A DNA stretch of 64,000 nucleotides from Yinghuangia elevatio (GCF_040649515.1 NZ_JBEZFP010000027.1:18827-82826); one strand, 5' to 3'. Shown: positions 1 through 11,629, numbered from the stretch's first letter. Translations and numbers: made by a program. The notes: generated by a model not told the origin, from the sequence alone.

Positions 1-2718
<2,718 letters not shown>

Positions 2719-3047
2719 GAGCCCTCCGTCACTGTTTTCGATGTACTTACGAGGTACGGCGAACACCCCGTCCGAGGGGACGCCCGGGCCGAGGAAGCCT
2801 TCACTCTAGCCCGGTCGCGAGGGCGTTCGTCGAAGGAGCGGCGAGTGGCGTGAAATCACACAAAGCAACAGTCCGGTTGATCGCGAAGGGGCCTTACACC
2901 CCCGCAAGTTGCACATATCGATACTGCCAAATGCCTCTTGCGTGAACTCTTGTGCACGTAGAGTCGTTGTCTCCTATGTAGCCGCACGGCCGGGTGCGGC
3001 CACGGAGACCCGGGCCCGAGAGGTCCGGGGGGAACGGGGACGCCGAA
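2719..3047. promoter_or_regulatory. Divergent intergenic region upstream of dnaE
   Basis: About 330 bp without a supported gene, less GC-rich than its surroundings at 2860-2985. On the plus strand TTGCGT (2938-2943) and TAGAGT (2959-2964) look like -35/-10 elements but with a short 15-bp spacer. On the minus strand TAGAGT (2808-2803) could be a -10 for dnaE, without an obvious -35. The region probably holds divergent promoters; this is inference from base composition and position. Confidence 0.4.
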
Positions 3048-3152
3048 ATGACCAACGGCCGACAGCACACCCACCCCTCCGATCAGCAGCCCGCACCGCA
3101 GCCCGACCTGCGTACCGAGCGGCCGGACCCGCGGCCGGGCAAGAACGGCTGA
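3048..3152 (+). CDS. Putative 34-aa hydrophilic peptide
   Basis: Short frame (ATG to TGA, 34 codons) encoding a Pro/Gln/Arg-rich peptide that begins MTNGRQHTHPSDQQ and ends RPGKNG. It lies downstream of the candidate plus-strand promoter and is preceded by the purine-rich stretch GGGGGGAACGGGGA. No family is recognised. Such frames arise by chance in GC-rich DNA, so the call is tentative. Confidence 0.3.
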   Translation: MTNGRQHTHPSDQQPAPQPDLRTERPDPRPGKNG

Positions 3153-3285
3153 CAGAGGCGCGGACGGGCCTTCGGGTCCGTATCACGGGCGCGCGGCCGT
3201 GGCACGATGGGCGGTAAGAGTCCGCGGGGGACACCGGACACCCGCCCGTCGGCACGACCGCGCGACCCGATGGAGGAACACGCCC

Positions 3286-3954
3286 ATGGCCGGTTGGTCG
3301 AGACTCGGCAAGGCCGGGATCGCGGCGGCCAAGAGCGGCCGCAAACTGCAGCAGGCCGCGCGGGACGCGGAGCGGCGCGACGCCGCCGGCGGGTACCAGG
3401 CATACGACAAGGACCGCGCGGCCGACGGGACGCCGGATGTCGACACCAAGCTGACCACCGCTCAGGCCGTGCTCCTGATCCGCTACATCGCGGGCCGGCT
3501 CGTCCTCGGCCGGCTGGAGATGCTCTTCCTCCTCAAGTACGTCCTGCTCGCCCTCGGCATCCTGCTGCTCTTCGGCGGTGTCACGATCCCGCTCGGAATC
3601 GTGCTCCTCGTCCTTTTCGCGCTGGCCGTCCTCGCGCAGTGGCTCATCTCCCGCACGGTCGGGAAGCTGGCCGGCTTCAAGCGCCTGGCCGGGGCCGAGG
3701 ACGCGCTCATGGACGCCACCACCGTCTGGTGGCCCAACCTCAAGCGCGAGCTGCTCCGGGTCGGCCTCCCCACGAGACCCTGGGCCCTCCTCAAGCTCGG
3801 CGCCGCCTTCACGGCCCGCCGCCTGCCCGCCGACCAGGAGCGGGCCATCCGCGGCATCCAGTGGCGCGGCGCCGTGCTCCCGCGCGACCAGTGGACCCGC
3901 GCACGGCAGGCCCTGGCCAGGGGCGCGGCACGGGGAGCCCCTTCCGCCACGTAG
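3286..3954 (+). CDS. Uncharacterised two-TM membrane protein
   Basis: 222 residues starting at ATG 3286 behind a clear GGAGGAA (3272-3278). Residues 1-50 are basic and hydrophilic (AKSGRKLQQAARDAERRD). Two adjacent hydrophobic segments follow at about residues 85-125 (LLKYVLLALGILLLFGGVTI and IVLLVLFALAVLAQW), then a cytoplasmic-type C-terminal half with many Arg and Trp residues. I do not recognise a named family. It is followed after 105 bp by the ABC exporter operon on the same strand, so it may be co-expressed. Confidence 0.75.
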   Translation: MAGWSRLGKAGIAAAKSGRKLQQAARDAERRDAAGGYQAYDKDRAADGTPDVDTKLTTAQAVLLIRYIAGRLVLGRLEMLFLLKYVLLALGILLLFGGVTIPLGIVLLVLFALAVLAQWLISRTVGKLAGFKRLAGAEDALMDATTVWWPNLKRELLRVGLPTRPWALLKLGAAFTARRLPADQERAIRGIQWRGAVLPRDQWTRARQALARGAARGAPSAT

Positions 3955-4059
3955 AGTTTTGGGGCACGGATTCCGTCCCTGCCACACCGACAGCATCCGC
4001 AAGCGACAGACGACACCCCGGCGCGCCCGCGGCGGCGGCACGGGCAGGAGAGGCACGAC

Positions 4060-5124
4060 GTGGCCATTCTCGGCGCAGCGTTCACAGGGGAGCACCAGGG
4101 GGAGGGACGGGAGGGGCACTCCCCGACCTCCGACCCCGCCCCCGCGCGCCGCTCCGACGCGGCCTGCTACCGGGTCGCCGGGCTGTCCAAGAAGTACCGC
4201 ACCGGCCGCCGGGTCGCCGCCACCACCGTGCACGCCAACGCCGACATCGACCTGGACATCCGGCGCGGCGAGATCTTCGGACTGCTCGGCCCCAACGGCG
4301 CCGGCAAGTCCACCCTGGTCCGCCAGCTCACCGGGCTGCTGCGGCCCGACGCCGGATCGATCGACCTGCTCGGCCACGACGTGGTGCGCAGGCCGGAGGC
4401 GGCCGCGCGGCTGGTGGCGTACCTCGGCCAGGAGTGCGGCGCGCTCGACGAGTTGACGGTGTCCCTCGCGATCGAGACCACCGCGCGGCTGCGTGCGCTG
4501 AGCGCCGAGGCGGCCCGCCGCGCGCGTGCCGAGGTCATGGAGGAGCTGGGGCTGCGCGACCTCGCGGAGCGTCCGATCAAGAAGCTGTCCGGCGGACAGC
4601 GCCGCCTCGCGTGTGTCGCCACCGCGCTGGTCGGCGACCGGCCGGTCCTCGTGCTGGACGAGCCGACCGTCGGCATGGACCCGGTCGCGCGCCGCGCGGT
4701 GTGGGCCGCGATCGACCGGCGCCGGGCGGAGAGCGGCACCACGGTCGTCCTGGTCACCCACAACGTCATCGAGGCCGAGACGGTCCTCGACCGCGTCGCG
4801 GTGCTCGACGAGGGACGCGTCATCGCGTGCGACACCCCGGGCGGACTCAAGGCGACGGTCGGCGACGAGGTCCGGCTCGAACTCGTCTGGCGCGGCGACC
4901 CGCCGCTCGACGACCCCACGGTGGCGCTGCTCGCACGCGACGCGGTACGGATCGGCCGGCGCTGGACGACCCGGATGGACCCGGCCACCGCGCGCGAGCT
5001 GCTGGCGGCCGTCACGGCGGGGCCGGCGTTCGGCGTGCTGGACGACTTCACGCTGTCGACGCCGAGCCTGGAAGACGCGTACCTCGCCCTGGGCGGGCGC
5101 CACGAGGGGCTGGTCAAGGGATGA
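4060..5124 (+). CDS. ABC-2 type transporter ATP-binding protein
   Basis: 354 residues from GTG 4060 (GGAG at 4047-4050). ATPase of a drug or lipid type ABC exporter. Walker A GPNGAGKST, signature LSGGQRR, Walker B LVLDEPTVGMDP and the switch His in VTHN are all intact. The C-terminal ~90 residues form the accessory domain common in DrrA/CcmA-like ATPases. The gene overlaps the permease gene by ATGA (5121-5124), so the two are translationally coupled. The substrate cannot be inferred. Confidence 0.92.
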   Translation: MAILGAAFTGEHQGEGREGHSPTSDPAPARRSDAACYRVAGLSKKYRTGRRVAATTVHANADIDLDIRRGEIFGLLGPNGAGKSTLVRQLTGLLRPDAGSIDLLGHDVVRRPEAAARLVAYLGQECGALDELTVSLAIETTARLRALSAEAARRARAEVMEELGLRDLAERPIKKLSGGQRRLACVATALVGDRPVLVLDEPTVGMDPVARRAVWAAIDRRRAESGTTVVLVTHNVIEAETVLDRVAVLDEGRVIACDTPGGLKATVGDEVRLELVWRGDPPLDDPTVALLARDAVRIGRRWTTRMDPATARELLAAVTAGPAFGVLDDFTLSTPSLEDAYLALGGRHEGLVKG

Positions 5125-5939
5125 CGACGGTCGGCACACCGAGGTCCGCGTCGAGGGAGGCACCCGAGCGCGGCGTGCCGCAGGCGGACCTCGCCCCCAC
5201 GACGCCGCTGTGGGCCGGCCTCGTCGCCGTGTACCGCGCGCAACTGTCGCGTACGCGCGTCTCCCGCGTACCGCTGCTCTTCGTCGCGGTCTTCCAGTCC
5301 GTCGGCATCATGATCCTCATGCGCGGCGTCGTCGACACCGGCTCCGACAGCGCGCGCGAGGCGGTCGTGGCGGGATCCAGCGTGCTGGTCGTCGCGTTCG
5401 TGGCGCTCAACCTGCTGGCCCAGCACTTCGGCGCGCTGCGCGCCGCGAACGCGCTCGACTACTACATGACGCTGCCGGTACGCCCGGCCGCGGTGGTGCT
5501 GGGCATGGCGGCGGCGTACGCGTCGTTCACTCTCCCCGGCACCATCGCGACGGCCGTCACCGGCGCGCTGATGTTCCAGCTGCCGCTGGCGAACCTGTGG
5601 GCCCTGCTCCTGGTCGTGCCGCTGTCCGGGGCCGCGCTCGCGGGTGTCGGCGCGGTCTTCGGGCTGCTCGCGCCACGGCAGGAACTGGCCACCCTGCTCG
5701 GTCAGTTGGGGATGTCGGCGGCGCTGCTGCTGGGCGTCATCCCGGCCGACCGCATGCCGCGCGTGATCGAGCTGGGCCGCGACCTGCTGCCGTCGTCGTA
5801 CGGCGTGGACGCGTTCATCGCCACGTACGGCACCCCGGACTGGACGGCCTTCGCCACGAACCTCGCGGTGTGCGCGGGGGTCGGCGTGGCGATGCTCACT
5901 CTCGCGACGTGGGCGTTCCGGCGCACATCGAGGGGATGA
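5121..5939 (+). CDS. ABC-2 type transporter permease
   Basis: 272 residues. It starts inside the stop codon of the upstream ATPase gene (ATGA). About six hydrophobic segments are visible after a ~35-residue polar N-terminus, and the motif GRDLLPSSYGVDAF near the end is typical of ABC-2 membrane domains. It forms the membrane half of the exporter with the product of 4060-5124. The substrate is unknown. Confidence 0.9.
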   Translation: MTTVGTPRSASREAPERGVPQADLAPTTPLWAGLVAVYRAQLSRTRVSRVPLLFVAVFQSVGIMILMRGVVDTGSDSAREAVVAGSSVLVVAFVALNLLAQHFGALRAANALDYYMTLPVRPAAVVLGMAAAYASFTLPGTIATAVTGALMFQLPLANLWALLLVVPLSGAALAGVGAVFGLLAPRQELATLLGQLGMSAALLLGVIPADRMPRVIELGRDLLPSSYGVDAFIATYGTPDWTAFATNLAVCAGVGVAMLTLATWAFRRTSRG

Positions 5940-6024
5940 GCAGTGCGTACGGCACCCGGCTGAACCGGCCGGACACCGCGCCCGCCGACCGGCACTCCGA
6001 CCACGAGCATGGGATTCTGACCGC

Positions 6025-6783
6025 ATGACGTCGCCCTGGCAGTTCGACCAGAACTCTGCCGCCGCCCCGTCCGCCGCCCTGCCCGCCCACCCGCAGGGCC
6101 CCGGACAGTCCGCGAACGACTCGAACGACTCGAAGGAGTCGGGATGGGACGCCGCGCGCGGCGACGTCATCGCGGGCGGCATCGTCTTCGGGACCTGCCT
6201 TCTGCTCGGCGTGGCCGCCGGAGCGCTCTGGTACGCCATCGCCCCGGACATCCCCAAGATCATCGTGGACCACCTCGAGTACCTGCGGCCCAGCGCGCCC
6301 CCGGAGGCCGAGATCGCGCGCGACGGCTGGTTCGCGCTGATCGGGTCGGTCGTCGGCCTGGTGCTGGCGATCCTGGCGTTCTGGAAGGGCCGCAAGTACG
6401 GCATCGGCGTCGCGATCGGCCTGGGGGCGGGCGGGATGCTGGGTTCGTACATCGCCTACAAGGTCGGCGGCGCACTCGGCCCGGACACCTTCGGGGAGCA
6501 GCTGCTCGCGCGCGACGGCCGCATCGAGTTCGAGGAACCGCTGCGCATCCAGGCCAAGGGTGTCCTCTATTTGTGGCCGATGGCGTCGGTGATTCTCTTC
6601 CTGTGCCTCACCGCCGGCTTCGGCCCGCGCGACCGCACCCCGAAGGGGTTCCCGTGGCCCCCGCAACAGCAGGGTCAGATGCAGCCGCACGCGCAGTCGC
6701 AGATGCCGTACGCCGCGCCGCCCACCCCCGGTACCGCACCGGGCTCGGCCGCCGGCCCCGACCTCACCAAGCGCTCCGACTGA
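6025..6783 (+). CDS. DUF2567 family membrane protein
   Basis: 252 residues. A Ser/Asn/Asp-rich linker (residues 20-40) precedes four hydrophobic segments: GGIVFGTCLLLGVAAGAL, WFALIGSVVGLVLAILAF, GVAIGLGAGGMLGSYIA and LWPMASVILFLCLTAGF. The last is followed by GPRD, a landmark I associate with the actinobacterial DUF2567 family. The C-terminus is Gln/Pro-rich. Function unknown. It follows the ABC pair by 85 bp on the same strand and precedes a convergent gene. Confidence 0.7.
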   Translation: MTSPWQFDQNSAAAPSAALPAHPQGPGQSANDSNDSKESGWDAARGDVIAGGIVFGTCLLLGVAAGALWYAIAPDIPKIIVDHLEYLRPSAPPEAEIARDGWFALIGSVVGLVLAILAFWKGRKYGIGVAIGLGAGGMLGSYIAYKVGGALGPDTFGEQLLARDGRIEFEEPLRIQAKGVLYLWPMASVILFLCLTAGFGPRDRTPKGFPWPPQQQGQMQPHAQSQMPYAAPPTPGTAPGSAAGPDLTKRSD

Positions 6784-6788
6784 CGCTG

Positions 6789-6861
6789 CGTCAGGGGCGT
6801 CAGGGGCGTCAGGGGCGTCAGGGGCGTTGGGGGCGTCAAGGGCGGTCGGGGGCGTCGGAGG
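6789..6861. repeat. 9-bp tandem repeat (CGTCAGGGG), about 8 units
   Basis: Four perfect copies of CGTCAGGGG at 6789-6824 are followed by four diverged copies (CGTTGGGGG, CGTCAAGGG, CGGTCGGGGG, CGTCGGAGG). The array sits between the convergent stop codons of the DUF2567 gene and the YbaK gene. It is probably slippage-derived. The copy count is by eye. Confidence 0.85.
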
Positions 6862-6870
6862 CGGCAGGGC

Positions 6871-7386
6871 CTACGACGTCCGGCCGATGTCGGCGGTCTT
6901 CGCGGCGGTCATGCGCAGGAGGTCGGCCGGCGCGATCTCGATTTCCAGGCCGCGCTTGCCGGCGGACACGAACACGGTCCCGTGGCTGAGCGCGCTCGCG
7001 TCCACGACCGTGGCCAGGCGCTTTTTCTGGCCGAGCGGGGAGATCCCGCCGAGGACGTACCCCGTCGTGCGCTCGGCCGCGGCCGGGTCGGCCATCGCGG
7101 CGCGCTTGCCGCCGACCGCCGCCGCCAGCGCCTTCAGGTCGAGTTTGCCCGCGACCGGGACGACGCCGACGGTCAGCGCACCGTCGACGTCCGCGACCAG
7201 GGTCTTGAACACCCGGTCGGCGGTCACGCCGAGGGCGGCGGCGGCCTCCTCGCCGTAGGAGGCGGCGTCGGGGTCGTGCGCGTACGCGTGCAGGGTGAAG
7301 GCGACGCCCTCGCGCGTCAGTGCGACGGTCGCGGGCGTGCCGCCCTGCGACGCTTTGCCCTTCGTACCGGACTTGGCCTTCGCCAC
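6871..7386 (-). CDS. ybaK: YbaK/EbsC-type aminoacyl-tRNA deacylase
   Basis: 171 residues. The family hydrolyses mischarged Cys-tRNA(Pro) and related species. After a Lys/Gly-rich leader of ~18 residues come typical YbaK elements: VFKTLVADVDG (active-site Lys region, about residue 61), a KLDLKALAAAVGGKRAAMAD segment, then GYVLGGISPLGQKKRL and FVSAGKRGLEIEI. Length is normal for the single-domain family. The next gene on the same strand (LON domain) lies just upstream, so joint transcription is possible. Confidence 0.9.
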   Translation of the reverse strand: MAKAKSGTKGKASQGGTPATVALTREGVAFTLHAYAHDPDAASYGEEAAAALGVTADRVFKTLVADVDGALTVGVVPVAGKLDLKALAAAVGGKRAAMADPAAAERTTGYVLGGISPLGQKKRLATVVDASALSHGTVFVSAGKRGLEIEIAPADLLRMTAAKTADIGRTS

Positions 7387-7435
7387 GGTGCGTTCCCCTA
7401 GCTGTGTTCGTACGTTGTTGCTGCCACGTCGCGCG

Positions 7436-8113
7436 TCAGTTCGGCTCGGCGCCCTGGCGGAGCAATTCGACGGCCGGGAGCGCGCGGATGTGTTCGAGCA
7501 GCGCGCTCTCGCGGCGCAGGAGGGACAGCTCCGCGCGCAGGCGTACCGTGCCGTCGTCGGCGACCAGCAGGCCCTGCTTGTCCTTCAGATCCAGCACCAT
7601 GGCCGCCGCGACCAGGTACGACAGCACCACCGCGTCGTCCGGCAGCTCCGGGAGCTCGACCGGCCCGCGCCCCTGCGCGCCCACCAGCTTGTGCTGGTAG
7701 TCGGCGAACGCCCGGGAGACCGCAAGGGCCAGTACCTCCGCGTCGTCGCCCCGCGGCTCGGCCATCGCCTCGACCTCGCCGACCAGATACGGCCCGGAGT
7801 CGTCCACGGCCAGCAGCCGAAACCGCTTCGCCCCGGTCGCCACGACGTCGAACCGCCCGTCCGCGTGCGGGCGGATCGACGCGACCTCGGCAATGCAGCC
7901 CACCGGGAACAACGCGTCGACCGCGTCCACCGGCAGGTCGCCCACCTCGCGCCCGGAGCGCAGGGCGATCACCCCGAACCGCCGCTCGCCCTCGGGACGG
8001 GCCAGCAGGTCCCGCACCAGGCGCCGATAGCGCTCCTCGAAGATGTTCAGGGGCAGCACAAGACCCGGATAGAGCACCGAGTTGAGCGGGAAGAGCGGGA
8101 GCCGGTCGGTCAC
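7436..8113 (-). CDS. LON substrate-binding (N-terminal) domain protein
   Basis: 225 residues with the GTG start at 8113, giving VTDRLPLFPLNSVLYPG, where homologues normally begin. An in-frame GTG at 8173 has a better spaced purine tract (CGGAG) and would add 20 residues, so the start is uncertain. The LAN/LON fold is shown by LPLFPLNSVLYPGLVLPLNI and FEERYRRLVRDL, then FGVIAL and VGCIAEV. There is no AAA+ or protease domain, so this is a stand-alone domain protein, probably a peptide- or protein-binding factor of unknown partner. Confidence 0.85.
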   Translation of the reverse strand: MTDRLPLFPLNSVLYPGLVLPLNIFEERYRRLVRDLLARPEGERRFGVIALRSGREVGDLPVDAVDALFPVGCIAEVASIRPHADGRFDVVATGAKRFRLLAVDDSGPYLVGEVEAMAEPRGDDAEVLALAVSRAFADYQHKLVGAQGRGPVELPELPDDAVVLSYLVAAAMVLDLKDKQGLLVADDGTVRLRAELSLLRRESALLEHIRALPAVELLRQGAEPN

Positions 8114-8287
8114 GGAAACCAAGACTATGGGCTCACCCCCAAACCCCCGACCGGGTTTCCCCGATCGACCCACACCACACTCCGCCCCGGCCGCGCCGGA
8201 GAGGACGGGGCCACGGCAGGGCCGCGCGTACGGTGAGGGTCGGGAGGTCGGCCGCCGGTTTCGGTGCGGTTCGGCTCCGCCCCGATA

Positions 8288-9817
8288 TCAGGGGCGGTTG
8301 AGGACTCGGGTGGCGCCTGCGGCGGCGGCGCCGGCCAGGGCCCAGCCGAGGAGGACGAGGGTGTAGGCGAGCCATTGGGCCCAGCCGCCGGGGTTCCAGG
8401 CTGCTTCCTGGCCGACGGTGACGACGGGGATCAAGAGGTCGACGGTGTAGAAGAAGGCGTTCCAGTGGGGGGCTTCGTCGGCTTTGACGGGGGTGGGGCG
8501 GTCGATGGCGAAGGCGATGGTGCCGAGGGCGATCAGGGCGGCGAGCCAGGCGAGGGCGCGGGCGGGGCGGTAGCCGTAGCCGATGGCGGCGTCCTGGAGG
8601 TAGCCCCAGATGCGGCCGGGCAGGCGGAGGGTTTCGCGGTTGCGGCGTTGTTTGGCGAGGAGGACGTAGCGGGCCTCCTCGTCCTGGCCGGAGGCGCGGT
8701 AGGCGGCGGCGAGTTGCTCGTACGGCTGCGGCTCGTATTCGGGCGTGGCGTTCGCGAGCCAGCGGAGGCGCTGGCGGAGTGTCATGGGTGAAGTCGAGCG
8801 CAGGACGGTGTACGTCATGCCGCCGATCGAGACCCGGCCCGCTCCCGGCCACGTGTCCGGGGTGTCCGTCAGCGCGCCGAGTTGGGCGCCGCTGAGCCGG
8901 ATGTCGCCTTGCGGGTCGGGGACGAGTACGAGCGACAGGGTGCGCGCGGTCACGCGCCAGAGGAAGAGCTCTTCCGCCGGGTCGCGGAGGATCTCGGCCT
9001 GGTCGATCACCAGCGCGTCGCCGAAGCGGGCGTCGTTGATGCGGATCGAGCCGGTGGCGGTGAAGTTGTCGCTGAAGTGGAGGGTCTGCTCGACGTACAT
9101 CCCCGCGCCGTCGAAGGCGAGATGGCGGTGACCGCGCGCGTTCACGCCCGGCTCGGCGTCGATGTGCGCGCGATAGAAAGTCGCCCGGCCGCCGATGCGT
9201 GCGCTGCGCAGGCTGACCGTGCCGAAGGCGTGGAACGGCCCGTGGGCGCTGAGGTCGCCGCTCACGTTGACGCCGTCCGCGCCGAGTGAGCGCCCGTCGC
9301 GCATCGCGGTCAGACGGGAGCCGTGCAGTACGAGGTCGGTGGCGATCTGCGCGTCGGTGAGGATGACGCCTTCGCGGATTCGGCAGGTGCTCAGGCACAG
9401 GTCGCCGTCGACGCGTACCCGGCGGGCGCGTACCGCGTCGATCGTGCAGCCGATGAAGCGGATCGTGCCGGTGTTGGCGTCGTTCAGGATCACGCGGTCG
9501 TCGAAGCGGCACCCGCGCAGGTCGACGTACGCGTCGACGCGCGCGCCCCGCAGGTTGAGCGGGCCGGTGATACGCGCGCCGATCACTTCGAGGGCGGGCG
9601 TGCGCCCCGGGACCGGCTCCGCCTCGCCGAGCAGCAGGCGGGCCAACACCTCGGCGCGTACGGTGCGTTCGGCGCCCCAATCGTCGCCCATGTCGGCGTC
9701 GGGCAGCGGCCAGTCGGAGGAGGTGGGCCCGGCCACCGCCCCGAACACGCACTCCTCGCCGCTGCGGTACGCCTCCCAGACCTGCCGTTCGGCGGCGCTG
9801 AGATCATTCGGGGTCAC
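8288..9817 (-). CDS. Beta-helix-like repeat protein with C-terminal membrane domain
   Basis: 509 residues from GTG 9817, which overlaps the stop of the DUF397 gene (GTGA), indicating translational coupling. Residues ~75-320 are a solenoid of roughly 20-residue turns (ITGPLNLRGARVDAYVDLRG, VNVSGDLSAHG, ATFYRAHIDA), resembling pentapeptide-type or right-handed beta-helix proteins. The C-terminal ~100 residues have two to three hydrophobic segments (ALAWLAALIALGTIAFAI and WLAYTLVLLGWALAGAAAAG). Streptomyces homologues are often annotated as membrane-associated oxidoreductases, but I see no redox motif. Function unknown. It may be an effector controlled by the adjacent XRE/DUF397 pair. Confidence 0.8.
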   Translation of the reverse strand: MTPNDLSAAERQVWEAYRSGEECVFGAVAGPTSSDWPLPDADMGDDWGAERTVRAEVLARLLLGEAEPVPGRTPALEVIGARITGPLNLRGARVDAYVDLRGCRFDDRVILNDANTGTIRFIGCTIDAVRARRVRVDGDLCLSTCRIREGVILTDAQIATDLVLHGSRLTAMRDGRSLGADGVNVSGDLSAHGPFHAFGTVSLRSARIGGRATFYRAHIDAEPGVNARGHRHLAFDGAGMYVEQTLHFSDNFTATGSIRINDARFGDALVIDQAEILRDPAEELFLWRVTARTLSLVLVPDPQGDIRLSGAQLGALTDTPDTWPGAGRVSIGGMTYTVLRSTSPMTLRQRLRWLANATPEYEPQPYEQLAAAYRASGQDEEARYVLLAKQRRNRETLRLPGRIWGYLQDAAIGYGYRPARALAWLAALIALGTIAFAIDRPTPVKADEAPHWNAFFYTVDLLIPVVTVGQEAAWNPGGWAQWLAYTLVLLGWALAGAAAAGATRVLNRP

Positions 9818-10104
9818 GCGGTCGCGGCCCTGTGCGCGAGGAAGGCGTTCCAGGAGTCGGGGGAGAAGCGGAGGTGCGGGGACGCCGGCTGCTCGGAATC
9901 CCGGACGAGCGCGGCCGAGGGCTCGCAACCCACCTCGACGCAATCGCCGTTCGCGCCGCTGTACGAACTCGTGCGCCACGCGGCAGGGGGCTCGGTCGCC
10001 GCCACTTCGACGCAATTGTGTTCAACAGTGCGTTCGACCCCGTGTTCAACACCGCGTTCAACGCCGGTGTGCGCACCCTTGCGCCCCGCTATGCCGTGCC
10101 CCAT
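9814..10104 (-). CDS. DUF397 domain protein
   Basis: 96 residues from ATG 10104 (GGCGGGGAG just upstream, short spacing). The C-terminal ~60 residues are a canonical DUF397: AWRTSSYSGANGDCVEVG, then VRDSEQP and LRFSPDSWNAFLA. The N-terminal third is a short tandem repeat, VERGVEHGVERTVEH, encoded at about 10022-10064. DUF397 proteins pair with Scr1-like XRE/DUF5753 regulators, as here (the regulator ends 26 bp upstream). The stop codon overlaps the GTG of the downstream membrane protein. Starts inside the repeat are possible. Confidence 0.85.
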   Translation of the reverse strand: MGHGIAGRKGAHTGVERGVEHGVERTVEHNCVEVAATEPPAAWRTSSYSGANGDCVEVGCEPSAALVRDSEQPASPHLRFSPDSWNAFLAHRAATA

Positions 10105-10129
10105 CCGCTCCCCGCCTTCGACGCCCTTG

Positions 10130-10990
10130 TCACAGATCGTCGCGCAAACGGTCGATGAAGGCCAGTGACCGCTTAGGTGAGGCGGCAACCGCTCGTAAGT
10201 GCTCGAACACGTCCGCGTACTGGCGGACTTGCTCGGGTGCCTCGACGTAGAGGCTGCTGGTGAGGGTCTCCAGGTAGACCACATCGAGGTCGCGCAGCTC
10301 GGGGAAGCCGATCAGCGCGAACGGCCCGTTGAGCCCTGGATGGGCGCCGACTTCGAACGGCAGCACCTGCAACGTGACGTTCGGCACCCGCGCGAACTCC
10401 CGGAGGTGCGCGAGTTGTTCGCGCATCGTCCGAGCGCCGCCGATCGCGTGCCGCAAGGCCGCCTCGTGTACGACCGTCCACAGGCGCAGCGGGCTCGACT
10501 CGCGGGTGAGCGCCTGCTGCCGCGCGGCGCGGACGTCCAGCCGCTGCCGGACCTGTTCCTCCGCGTACCCGTTCGGGTGGGCGTCGATCACCGCGCGGAG
10601 GTACGACTCGGTCTGGAGCAGGCCGGGCACCAGCAGGGTCTGGTAGTTCCGTACGTCGGAAGCGGTCGCCTCCAGCGCGATCAGGTCGGTGTAGCCCGGA
10701 TCGAGCGCGTCGCTGTAGTCGTGCCACCAACCACGCTGGTAGCTGGACCGCGCCAGTGCCTCCAGCGCGGTCCGCGCCGCCGCGTCGTCGACGCCGTAGC
10801 GGTCCAGCAGGTCCCTGACGTCACGGGCGCGTACACCCGACTGCCCGTTCTCGATCCGGCTGAGCTTGGAGGCGTGGCAGTCCAGCACGCGCGCGGCGTC
10901 CTCGGCGGTGAGGTGGGCGCCTTCGCGGAACTTCCGGAGCGCATTCCCGAGCTGACGCCGTCGGACGGATGGTCCAGGAAGCGCGGGCAT
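10130..10990 (-). CDS. XRE-family regulator with DUF5753 domain (Scr1-like)
   Basis: 286 residues. ATG 10990 was chosen because GAGGAG lies 7 bp upstream; longer in-frame starts lack a ribosome site. The N-terminus is an XRE helix-turn-helix (LGNALRKFREGAHLTAEDAA, then LSRIENGQSGVRARDV). Residues ~95-270 form the DUF5753 domain (ALEATASDVRNYQTLLVPGL, LQVLPFEVGAHPGLNGPF, VYLETLTSSLYVE). Such proteins pair with DUF397 partners in Streptomyces and control development or antibiotic genes. The locus is divergent from an HATPase gene, so 10991-11155 probably carries both promoters. Confidence 0.92.
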   Translation of the reverse strand: MPALPGPSVRRRQLGNALRKFREGAHLTAEDAARVLDCHASKLSRIENGQSGVRARDVRDLLDRYGVDDAAARTALEALARSSYQRGWWHDYSDALDPGYTDLIALEATASDVRNYQTLLVPGLLQTESYLRAVIDAHPNGYAEEQVRQRLDVRAARQQALTRESSPLRLWTVVHEAALRHAIGGARTMREQLAHLREFARVPNVTLQVLPFEVGAHPGLNGPFALIGFPELRDLDVVYLETLTSSLYVEAPEQVRQYADVFEHLRAVAASPKRSLAFIDRLRDDL

Positions 10991-11155
10991 GACGGACTCC
11001 TCGTCGTTCATGCGTGATCTGGATATTAGAGACTTGCGAAATAAACGGGTGGCGGCCACGATCGTAGCAGGTTGGTTGCGCTGTGTAGGCCTGTCGTCAC
11101 GCTGAATGGCGGGGCGTCGGCGTGCCCGCGCCCCGTTGCTGCGAGGGGTCGCCTC

Positions 11156-11629
11156 ATGTCATCGCCCATCCCGAGACCGGCAGTGCCCGCAAGACCGGGG
11201 CCCGCGGCCGGCCGCAGCCAATCGCTGACATTCCCTTGCGCCCCCGTCGTCGTTCCCCAGGTCCGCGGCCTGCTCGGCGACCTTCTCCTCGCCTGGGGCC
11301 TCCCGTCCGGCCACGAGCTCGCGTACGACCTCCGCCTCATCGCCACCGAACTCGTCGCCAACGTCATCGAGCACGCGGCGGACTCCGCCCCCGACCTCAC
11401 CGTCACGCTCCAACTCGCCGACGGCACCGTCTCCTTCGGCGTACGCGACGGCCACCCCTTCCTCCCCGAACCGCGCGACGGCGCCGACGACCCCTGCGCC
11501 GACGACACGTCCGGCCGCGGCCGGCTGATCATCCGTACGCTCGCCGCCGAGGCCGGCGGAACCACCCATGTCGAACGCCACCCCGACGGCAAGACCCTCT
11601 GGGTACGGCTGCCCTGGCCGGGGGAGTGA
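11156..11629 (+). CDS. HATPase-domain anti-sigma-like regulatory protein
   Basis: 157 residues from ATG 11156 (GAGGGG about 7 bp upstream). This is the small GHKL kinase-like ATPase fold of SpoIIAB/RsbW type: N-box LIATELVANVIEHA (about residue 60), then FGVRDGHPFLPE and GRGRLIIRTLAAEAGG. There is no sensor domain. In Streptomyces these proteins sit beside XRE/DUF397 pairs, as here in divergent orientation. The target sigma factor is not identifiable from the sequence. Confidence 0.85.
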   Translation: MSSPIPRPAVPARPGPAAGRSQSLTFPCAPVVVPQVRGLLGDLLLAWGLPSGHELAYDLRLIATELVANVIEHAADSAPDLTVTLQLADGTVSFGVRDGHPFLPEPRDGADDPCADDTSGRGRLIIRTLAAEAGGTTHVERHPDGKTLWVRLPWPGE

